Shown here: positions 1 to 6,410 of the stretch, in pieces
How positions within the stretch are numbered: the first letter of the stretch is position 1
How the letters are laid out: each line of letters begins with the position of its first letter
DNA from: an uncultured Selenomonadaceae bacterium
GTDB lineage: Bacteria > Bacillota_C > Negativicutes > Selenomonadales > Selenomonadaceae
NCBI GenBank assembly: GCA_946402475.1
Contig: CAMIWP010000019.1
Coordinates: 1 to 10,068 of the forward strand
Length of the DNA: 10,068 nucleotides
Direction of reading: 5' to 3'
Notes under the pieces: model-generated
Database searches by the model: none
Seen by the model: the letters and a program-made list of their open reading frames with translations, nothing else
What the model was told of the DNA's origin: nothing
Made by a program: the position numbers and the translations under genes

Positions 1-425
1 CATCCTTCCCGAGAGCGGATCCGCTCCAGCAACTTCGTGGAGCTCACCCTTTCCGTATAGGGAAAGAACACCACATCCACACCCCTTCGGCGAAACTCCC
101 CGATGAGCTTGTCCCATCCCTTGTGGTCATCTCCCGAGAAATGCGCGTCAAAGGGATGCTGCTCCCAGATCTCCAGCTTGCTGTCATGCCCCACATCCAC
201 ACGGATGACCTCGTCCACCCCCTTGATGGCTCCCACGATGGCCGCGCGGTCATGATACGGTATCACAGGCCGCTTCCCCTTGTACTTCTCGCTCAGCTCG
301 TCGGAGACTACCCCCACGATCAGCCTGCCGCAACACGCCCTCGCCCTCTGAAGGAGAAGGAGATGCCCCACGTGGAACATATCGAAAGTTCCCTGCACAT
401 AGCCTGTCCCGTATTGGCGTCTCAT
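1..425 (-). CDS. TagD-like nucleotidyltransferase (CTP:alcohol-phosphate), 3' end beyond window
   Basis: The family joins CTP to a phospho-alcohol such as glycerol 3-phosphate, making the CDP-alcohol donor for phosphotransferases, and acts in the cytoplasm. Visible are 141 residues, open to the left edge. Numbered from ATG 425: nucleotide-binding GTFDMFHVGH (12-21, HxGH signature), LIVGVVSDEL (35-44), PVIPYHDRAAIV (53-64), FSGDDHKGW (96-104) and YTERVSSTKL (123-132), equivalent to RTxGISTTKI of TagD. TagD has about 130 residues, so little is likely to be missing unless another domain follows. Start: ATG 425 gives the family-like opening RRQYGTGYVQGTFD, 17 bases after the previous stop. GTG 446 is a real alternative; it overlaps that stop as GTGA, has GGAGG 10 bases upstream and adds 7 residues. 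It probably supplies the LicD or glycerophosphotransferase domains upstream. The exact alcohol is not known. Confidence 0.88.
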   Translation of the reverse strand, partial: MRRQYGTGYVQGTFDMFHVGHLLLLQRARACCGRLIVGVVSDELSEKYKGKRPVIPYHDRAAIVGAIKGVDEVIRVDVGHDSKLEIWEQHPFDAHFSGDDHKGWDKLIGEFRRRGVDVVFFPYTERVSSTKLLERIRSREG

Positions 426-442
426 CCTTGACACTTCCGCAT

Positions 443-2080
443 TCACGCTTTTCTCGCCTCCAACGCCCGTATATTCTTCCCGATTCTTTTCCGCTCCGGA
501 TACACCTGCCGATAAAACAATCGGTAGGCCGCATGGCGACGGACCTCCGGCAGAAACTTTTCCGTCTCCTCCCGGCGAAATATCTCCCAAAGCTCCGAGA
601 GTCCATACCGTTCCTTCAGCATCGGTACGCTCACATATTCTTTCACGCCCGGATCGAATGCGCAGATATAATGAATGGCTCGAAACATGACATACTTCGC
701 CGGATAGTTCTCCCGAATATACTCCTGGTCAAAAAAAAGGAAGGACTGCCCGTCATAGAAGCAGTTCAGTGGTATAAGCTCGATGCTCGCCTCCTGCAGG
801 ATCGGCCCCCAAGGAAGATCCCGCCGATGGGACAGGGCGTTCCGCTCCCTCGGCACATGCTCCGATGAGGAAAGGATGCAGTCCCACAGTCGATCCAGAA
901 TATCCAGGAATTCTCCCGGATCCTTTCGGACGCAAAGCCTGAGGTACATGGCCAGGGTCTCGTCGCGCACGTAGGGCATCCGGATCCCCTCCCCGTCCCA
1001 TCGCTGCTCCAGCATGGGAACGCCGTGCTCCTCCAGCCACTCCGCCTTTCCCATGAGTCCCTCGGCATACGCCCTTCCCTCTGGGAACAGGGGGCGCTTC
1101 GTGACGATCCCGCTCCCGTGGATGGCCGTTGCCATGGCCCGATCCCTTCCCCGGTCCGTGGAAAGAGCCACATAGCAGACATCCGACAGTTCCTCCCCCG
1201 GGCCGCATTCCGCCAGAAAGGAATTGGCCAGAAAGGGAAAAGCATGATTCCGGATCACATCTCGATACAGCCTCCTTTCATCGGCCACCAGAGTATCCAT
1301 GTCCTCATGATACAAAATGAGCCTCTCGTTGATGTTTTCCTCCGGAAGATGTCCATCCGTATAGATAAGCTGCGGCATCCTCCAGTCCGGAAGGGGATAA
1401 TACAATTTCAACCGTTCCTCTCCCGCCATGCGAAGGACTTCGAGGAGTTCCTCTCTGGAAAAGGGTCGGCCCTTCGCGCTTCCCATGGCATGATCGATTC
1501 CGGCGAAAGGCCGCCCCGTATGGCGTTCTCTCTCCCCGCAAAGATATCGCAACCCATAGCGATTCTCCACCGCCACAAAAAGGATGCCCCTCGGCTTCAG
1601 CAAGCTGCGCAGCTTTCCCACACAGCCTGCGTAAACCCGCAGGTCATCCGTGCCGCTTCCCGCGACCTCCAGCCCGCCTGCAAACACAACGTAGTCGAAG
1701 GATTCCCCAAAGGAAATTTCCTCCCAATCCCCCGCATACACTTCCAAGCCGTCGGCTTCGGGATATCTGTCGCAGATGGCTCTCGCCCTCGGAAGAGATG
1801 GCTCCGTCACAACCACATGCGCACATCTCCCCAAATATCCTCCGACTCTGCCGCCAAAACCTCCGCCAATCTCCAAAAGGGACGCTCCCTCCCGAAACCC
1901 GTACCACCCAAGGAACCCCACGGAAAAGTCGCTCAACGGTGGGAAGACACGAAAATCCTCTTCCTCGTCCGGCGGGGGAAGCGCCTCCCTTCCCCCTGCC
2001 AGACGGAGGTACTCCGCCACACGCCCTTCCCAGGAAGACACTTCCCTGCAAGCGCTTGGCAGCTCATGAAATACCGGCAT
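443..2080 (-). CDS. SAM methyltransferase with kinase-like C-terminal region
   Basis: This is a 545-residue cytoplasmic protein. The N-terminal half is an intact class I methyltransferase: SAM loop LLEIGGGFGGRVG at 68-80, acidic residue in VVVTEPS (89-95), FDYVVFAGGLE (128-138) and LLKPRGILFVAVENRYG at 160-176, then YYPLPDWRMPQLIYTD (227-242), a linker typical of glycan-cluster methyltransferases. The C-terminal half (about 300-480) looks like a divergent kinase fold: Lys328 in GIVTKRP, a hinge-like GIRMPYV (365-371), Asn439 in IELIPLNCF as a catalytic-loop analogue, and Asp451 in FLFFDQEY as a metal-site analogue. The catalytic-loop Asp is Glu434, so activity is uncertain. Methyltransferase plus kinase in this order recalls WbdD, which caps O-antigen chains. 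The start ATG 2080 has GGAGG 5 bases upstream and sits 17 bases inside the preceding gene. Confidence 0.85.
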   Translation of the reverse strand: MPVFHELPSACREVSSWEGRVAEYLRLAGGREALPPPDEEEDFRVFPPLSDFSVGFLGWYGFREGASLLEIGGGFGGRVGGYLGRCAHVVVTEPSLPRARAICDRYPEADGLEVYAGDWEEISFGESFDYVVFAGGLEVAGSGTDDLRVYAGCVGKLRSLLKPRGILFVAVENRYGLRYLCGERERHTGRPFAGIDHAMGSAKGRPFSREELLEVLRMAGEERLKLYYPLPDWRMPQLIYTDGHLPEENINERLILYHEDMDTLVADERRLYRDVIRNHAFPFLANSFLAECGPGEELSDVCYVALSTDRGRDRAMATAIHGSGIVTKRPLFPEGRAYAEGLMGKAEWLEEHGVPMLEQRWDGEGIRMPYVRDETLAMYLRLCVRKDPGEFLDILDRLWDCILSSSEHVPRERNALSHRRDLPWGPILQEASIELIPLNCFYDGQSFLFFDQEYIRENYPAKYVMFRAIHYICAFDPGVKEYVSVPMLKERYGLSELWEIFRREETEKFLPEVRRHAAYRLFYRQVYPERKRIGKNIRALEARKA

Positions 2081-5000
2081 TTCTTCCTCCCTCCTCCAGA
2101 AGATCCATCATGCTCCCATGGACGGCCCTGCCGCAGGTCCCGTCGGAATGGTCAGCCAGAACGGAGAATTTCACCTTCTGCGCTTCCCTGTCATGCTCTT
2201 CCCGGACCACGTAATCCAGAAATGCTCCCACAGACCTTCCCAGCATGTCCTCCTGGACCGCATAAGGCACATCGTCGTTCACCGGGCCAAAAGAATCCTT
2301 CACGGGGGCCATGAGACTTCTCGCGACCTCCATGCTCATGCGGATGGCGGGTTCCAGTCTGGACACCCGGGTCTCCTTGTCGATGACCAAAAACTTCCTG
2401 TCATAGCTTCTCTGGGCCCAAAGCTCGCCGTTCCAATCCAGCATGCCGAGGAACATGCTCTGATGGGAAAACGCCGTCCCCTCTTTTCCCCCGTGGGGCG
2501 GGAGTTCCACATCCCACTTCACCAGTTTCCTCGCCTTCATGTCCAGCCGCAACATCATGTTCCCATGCGAGGGGTACAGCCATACCTCGTCACCCACGCG
2601 CCGCACATAGGCGAAGGGATAGGTGGTCTCATCGTCCTCCCAGTCCTTTTCGCAAGCATATCCCTCGGGATACTCGTCCACTACCCCGCATTCTCCCGTG
2701 GCAAAGTTCCAGCGGCGAATCTTCCGCGTCCTCCAAGGAAAGATCCAATAGACATCCTCGCTCTCCTTGAGCATGACATTGCTGTCCGCATCCTCCGGCC
2801 CCACCTCATGATAACGCCACGCCCCGGTCTCCATGTCAAGCTCCAGCACCAAGTTGGTGAGACGGGAAGCAAGGAGGAGCTGCCGTCCCTTCCTCACGCA
2901 TCTCCCCGCCATCACATTCCCCTGACGGGAAGTCCTGGTCTCATGGAGTCTTTTCAGACACGCCCCGTCGTAGGTCATCTCTCCCGTCCTCGTATCCATT
3001 CTCACGAGGGAAGGATAGCGGGAGGGCAGGAAATACAGGAATTCGCCGTAGGGGACGACCCCGCCGAAGTTCCCCGCGGGCAGGAGATCATCCAAGGGAA
3101 AGTATTCCGGCACATGGCTCTTCCTGTGAATGCGGACCATGGCGGGATAGCCGTTCGGCAGGAAGTAAAGATACTCCCCATGGGGAAACATCCCCCCCAG
3201 GTTTCCCTTCTTCCTCGGGTGTTTCAGCGGGATCCGCTTCGTTTTCCCCTGACCGAGGTCAAACAGCAAAAGATCCTTGGCCGTATTGGGCGAAAAATAG
3301 AGGAGATCCCCTTCGCGCCATGGCCCGCCGTACGTCTCCCCGTTGGGGCCGTCGCCGAAAGCCAGCACGGGAAGGACCTCCCGGCGCTCCATGTCCATGC
3401 GGCAGAGGGCATGAAAGTCGTTCGATAGGAAGTAGCATGTATTCCCCCGGAAGAATCCTCCTCCCAGCCGGACCGTCGCGATCTCCTCCTCATTCGGCCT
3501 TTGCCAGAGCCTCACCATGGAGGTCAGGAAGATGGGCTTCCCCACGAATCCGAACATGGAAACCATGGAGGAGCTGCTCTCCCCCACATAGGCATCCGCC
3601 GCCGCAATGGCCATCGCGGCATCCGGCGTCTCGTCCAGGATGCCCATGTCCTCCTCCAAAAACCTTGCCCGGAGGGCCAGATACGCCTCGCTCAACTCTT
3701 CCCCGCAGAATTTCGCCGCATTTCTCAGAAAGGGATGAGGCCGCCAGAGAAGCACCACATCCTCCCGACCCTCGAAGGCGCGGAAAACATACGCCATCTT
3801 ACGAAGAAAGCGACTGCCGTATTTGCAAAGGGAAGAAACGCTCGTATTGTAGAGGACGACCTTCCGTCCCCGGATCCTGTCCTCCCATGCCCCGGGCACC
3901 TCTCTGTGAGCTTCGCACCAGAACAGCCGGTCGATCTTCGGCGACCCGAGAGGCAGGAGCTTTTCCCGGGGGATCCAGTCCTCCACGGACCATGCGTCCC
4001 CCGCCTTCATGGGCGCCCCCTCCAGCCCCATCTGCGCCACCTCCATCCGAGGGCGCTGGATCACGATCCTGTCCACGAAGGGATAGCACGGAGCGTAGAG
4101 ATGGGATTCCGGCCACCTGCGCCCCGTCGTGAAATACGGCACGTACACGATCTTTCCCGCATAGGGCCGCAGGTTCCTCGCCAGAAACCGTTCCTCCACC
4201 GCCACCACATGGCTTCCGTCCTCGAAGTGATGATTGATATAGATGATGTCCGGCTTCAGCCGGGATATGTCCAACGAATCGGGGGGGATGACGGGCACCT
4301 CCTCCGGAAATTTCCAGCCCTCATCGTGCCACGTTCCGGCCTTTTCCTCCCTGTCCAGATCCGCATATGGGATGGGAACCACGTAAGGAACGCAGCGCTC
4401 CCTGTCCTCCGAAGCAGCGCGCCAGATGCTCTCCATGGAGTCCCAGAAAGCCACCCGGAAGGGAAGGAACACCACCGTCTTCCTCTTTCGGAAGGCCATC
4501 TCCCCCCTCGGTGCCTCCAGCCCCGGAAAATTCCGCCGGAAGGTCTCCCGGCAATCCTCCGGGGTCCTGTCCCACAGGAGAAGCCTCCGTTTTTTTGCGA
4601 TGGGAAACGGCTCCATCTCCCCCTTGGGCACGCGGAAGAGCCGCTCCCCGTGATCTCCCTGCGAGACGCAGAACAGACGCCCTCCCGGTCTCAGGCTCCT
4701 CTTGGCCGCTGCCACGAGGCTGTCCGGGCAGCCCCCGGCGTGATCCACCACCGCCAGGTCGAAATATTCTTCCGGCAGCATCTCCTTCCTTCCCGGAACA
4801 TGCAAAACGCTCCCGGGATGGATCATCCCCAAGGCCGCTCCCAGCCCCTTCGACAGCAAATCGCCGTCTCGGCCCCCCGCCTTGACCGCCCGGTAAGGCC
4901 GCGACTCCCAGCTCATGGCCTCCAGGGAGAGCAGCAGCACCAAAGATGCCTCCAGCCCGGCCTCCCCTCCGCCAAGGGCCTGCAGTCTCTCCATGAGGAC

Positions 5001-5177
5001 GGAAAGGAATGCCTCCCTCCGTTCCGGGAAGCGAACCCTCCCCGCCATGCACGGCATGGACGCAATGCCGTCCCGCATCACGACCTCTGCCGCGTTCAGC
5101 AGGATTCGCCGTTCCCCGCCCATTTCCTCGAAATAAAATTCCTTGCCGTCAAACCCGGCAGAGCTTGCTCCCGTCAT
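2064..5177 (-). CDS. Fusion: methyltransferase-like, glycerophosphotransferase-like, beta-propeller
   Basis: This 1037-residue protein has three parts. Residues 1-204 are methyltransferase-like without a SAM loop: GSVLHVPGRKEM (122-133), YFDLAVVDH (138-146), LRPGGRLFC (162-170). They resemble the separate protein at 8549-9178. Residues about 231-555 resemble CDP-glycerol glycerophosphotransferases: IIYINHHFEDGSHVVAVEE (311-329), IVYVPYF (343-349), LPLGSPKIDRL (408-418), VVLYNTS (440-446), LLWRPHPF (476-483) and DAAMAIAAADAYVGESSSS (519-537). The usual TDYSS motif is replaced by GESSSS and no WHG motif is seen, so the domain is divergent and its alcohol is uncertain. Residues 573-947 are about eight blade-like repeats, followed by a short helical tail. 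No signal peptide or membrane helix is visible. Start: ATG 5177 has GAGGGGG 7 bases upstream; the GTG at 5183 lies 1 base from it, too close. The stop overlaps the next gene by 17 bases. Confidence 0.85.
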   Translation of the reverse strand: MTGASSAGFDGKEFYFEEMGGERRILLNAAEVVMRDGIASMPCMAGRVRFPERREAFLSVLMERLQALGGGEAGLEASLVLLLSLEAMSWESRPYRAVKAGGRDGDLLSKGLGAALGMIHPGSVLHVPGRKEMLPEEYFDLAVVDHAGGCPDSLVAAAKRSLRPGGRLFCVSQGDHGERLFRVPKGEMEPFPIAKKRRLLLWDRTPEDCRETFRRNFPGLEAPRGEMAFRKRKTVVFLPFRVAFWDSMESIWRAASEDRERCVPYVVPIPYADLDREEKAGTWHDEGWKFPEEVPVIPPDSLDISRLKPDIIYINHHFEDGSHVVAVEERFLARNLRPYAGKIVYVPYFTTGRRWPESHLYAPCYPFVDRIVIQRPRMEVAQMGLEGAPMKAGDAWSVEDWIPREKLLPLGSPKIDRLFWCEAHREVPGAWEDRIRGRKVVLYNTSVSSLCKYGSRFLRKMAYVFRAFEGREDVVLLWRPHPFLRNAAKFCGEELSEAYLALRARFLEEDMGILDETPDAAMAIAAADAYVGESSSSMVSMFGFVGKPIFLTSMVRLWQRPNEEEIATVRLGGGFFRGNTCYFLSNDFHALCRMDMERREVLPVLAFGDGPNGETYGGPWREGDLLYFSPNTAKDLLLFDLGQGKTKRIPLKHPRKKGNLGGMFPHGEYLYFLPNGYPAMVRIHRKSHVPEYFPLDDLLPAGNFGGVVPYGEFLYFLPSRYPSLVRMDTRTGEMTYDGACLKRLHETRTSRQGNVMAGRCVRKGRQLLLASRLTNLVLELDMETGAWRYHEVGPEDADSNVMLKESEDVYWIFPWRTRKIRRWNFATGECGVVDEYPEGYACEKDWEDDETTYPFAYVRRVGDEVWLYPSHGNMMLRLDMKARKLVKWDVELPPHGGKEGTAFSHQSMFLGMLDWNGELWAQRSYDRKFLVIDKETRVSRLEPAIRMSMEVARSLMAPVKDSFGPVNDDVPYAVQEDMLGRSVGAFLDYVVREEHDREAQKVKFSVLADHSDGTCGRAVHGSMMDLLEEGGRNAGIS
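2086..2097 (-). promoter_or_regulatory. Double ribosome binding site for the methyltransferase gene
   Basis: The minus strand reads GGAGGAGGGAGG, offering tandem Shine-Dalgarno cores, the nearer one 5 bases from ATG 2080. It lies within the coding end of the fusion gene, so the two are probably translationally coupled. Confidence 0.65.
2337..3461 (-). repeat. Array of about eight beta-propeller-like protein repeats
   Basis: Within the fusion protein, residues 573-947 repeat a unit of roughly 40-55 residues ending in two strands, typified by LYF-P-x-x-Y-P-x-x-V-R-x-D. Core strands start near residues 581, 626, 670, 714, 767, 809, 865 and 919. Examples are CYFLSNDFHALCRMD, LYFLPNGYPAMVRIHR, LYFLPSRYPSLVRMD, VWLYPSHGNMMLRLDM and LWAQRSYDRKFLVIDK. 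The pattern of aromatic strands followed by x-x-x-D-x-x-T-G turns fits a beta-propeller, usually a binding or scaffold module. The blade count is by eye and could be seven or eight. Confidence 0.7.
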
Positions 5178-5184
5178 TTCCACG

Positions 5185-5191
5185 CCCCCTC
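5185..5191 (-). promoter_or_regulatory. Ribosome binding site deciding ATG over GTG
   Basis: GAGGGGG overlaps the LicD-family gene's TGA and lies 7 bases before ATG 5177 but only 1 base before GTG 5183. This supports the ATG start for the large fusion protein. Confidence 0.65.
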
Positions 5192-6407
5192 AGCGATATT
5201 TCGAGATCTCGTTGACCGGACAGAACAGCACGTTCCAGTTGTCCGGGAAAATAAAGTATCTTTGGATGCCCATCCCCCGAAGCTGCCTGGCAATGGGACG
5301 AAAATAGTTGTTGCAGATGACGAGATGAAGCTTTCCCGGGGGAATCTCCAGAAGGGCATCGGGCTTCCTCACCTCGAAGCCGTGACATGCCGTTCCCCAT
5401 TTCCTCTCGTCATTGTCCACCAGAAATTCCGGCCGAAGATCCTTCCCCGTCCGCCTCAGGTACTCTCCCACCATGTGCCCCGCCCCGAAGAGGACGATCA
5501 CCTTTCCCGCCGTCATGCGGTTCCATCCATTGATCTGCCGGAGGGACTCCCGCCAAGGAATTTCCGAGGACCAGTAGGCCGGATGCTTGGGCCTTTTCCT
5601 CTCCTCCGGGGGCGGCTGGCGGTAAGAAGCCCCGTAATGTATCCTCAGGCACCGTTCATAACCCGCAGGCGCCGGAAGGCTGAGGCCCTCAAAGGGGAGC
5701 CTTTCGGCGGTGGCAAAGTCTTCCGCATGGAACACCTTGAACCTTGGCCCCCAGTTCGTAAACATGGAAAGATATTTCTGCGGCCCCACGTTGTACCGCG
5801 TCGCATTCTCCTTGATCCGCTGCCTCAGGTGCGTCTCCGAAAAGAGACTCCCCACCCAGCGGTAGGGAGTCCATTCCGTGGACACGTCATTGGCATTTCC
5901 GTAACGGCGCATCCAGAGAAGCTTCTGAAGGATAGCGTTGTCCCGGAATTGCTCCACACAAAGGGACGCATCCTCCGGCACGGCGTCCAGGGGAAGGATC
6001 TCAAGGGAAATGCCCTGAGGGAAACGCTGCAGACGATCCCTTCGCTCGATGCAACTCGTCCCGCCGTGGCAGAACTTCATCATGCCCCGATGCCAGAATC
6101 CCGGCGCAAGGTCGGGGGACAGAAGGGCATAGGGAGACGGTACGTCCCCCGCCAGCTCTTCGAGCCTCTCGAAATCCTCCCGGAACATCACAATGTCTAT
6201 GTCGTCATCCCATGGGACAAACCCACGATAGCGAACAGCCCCCAAAAGCGTCCCGAAGCCGATGAAAAACTGGAGCCCATGATCCTCGCAGAATGTTTGG
6301 AATACCGTCAAGAGCTCCAAATAGACGGCCCAGATCCCCTTGACCTCCCGATCCACCCGATAACCCTCTATGACCTCATCCTCCAAAAAACCCGCGCGAT
6401 ACTCCAT
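5190..6407 (-). CDS. LicD-family phosphotransferase with C-terminal Rossmann-like domain
   Basis: LicD-family proteins transfer phosphocholine or a similar phospho-alcohol from a CDP-activated donor to a surface sugar. The protein has 405 residues and no signal peptide. The nucleotidyltransferase-fold core is clear: GTLLGAVRYRGFVPWDDDID at 52-71 holds the G-T-L-L-G start and the WDDDID metal-binding acidic cluster. A tail of about 105 residues follows with VIVLFGAGHMVGEYL (303-317), EFLVDND (327-333) and LVICNNYF (362-369). This is a Rossmann-like nucleotide-binding pattern often found at the end of glycan-cluster proteins. The start is ATG 6407, only 3 bases after the previous TGA, with a modest AAGGGAA site, so reinitiation is likely. 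The cytidylyltransferase at the end of the operon could make its donor. The actual alcohol (choline, glycerol, ethanolamine or other) cannot be read from sequence. Confidence 0.9.
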   Translation of the reverse strand: MEYRAGFLEDEVIEGYRVDREVKGIWAVYLELLTVFQTFCEDHGLQFFIGFGTLLGAVRYRGFVPWDDDIDIVMFREDFERLEELAGDVPSPYALLSPDLAPGFWHRGMMKFCHGGTSCIERRDRLQRFPQGISLEILPLDAVPEDASLCVEQFRDNAILQKLLWMRRYGNANDVSTEWTPYRWVGSLFSETHLRQRIKENATRYNVGPQKYLSMFTNWGPRFKVFHAEDFATAERLPFEGLSLPAPAGYERCLRIHYGASYRQPPPEERKRPKHPAYWSSEIPWRESLRQINGWNRMTAGKVIVLFGAGHMVGEYLRRTGKDLRPEFLVDNDERKWGTACHGFEVRKPDALLEIPPGKLHLVICNNYFRPIARQLRGMGIQRYFIFPDNWNVLFCPVNEISKYR

Positions 6408-6410
6408 GAC

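Noticed and set aside
250..606. A 118-codon minus-strand frame spanning the end of the methyltransferase gene and the start of the nucleotidyltransferase gene
   Set aside because: It is out of frame with both recognisable proteins and its translation has no motif.
1025..2314. A 429-codon open frame on the plus strand opposite the methyltransferase gene
   Set aside because: The minus-strand protein has clear family motifs and a good ribosome binding site. The plus-strand translation is low-complexity and Pro/Arg-rich with no family resemblance.
5178..5189. A possible terminator or promoter in the gap between the LicD-family and fusion genes
   Set aside because: The gap is 12 bases and holds only a ribosome binding site; there is no room for a hairpin with a T run. 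The other junctions are similar.
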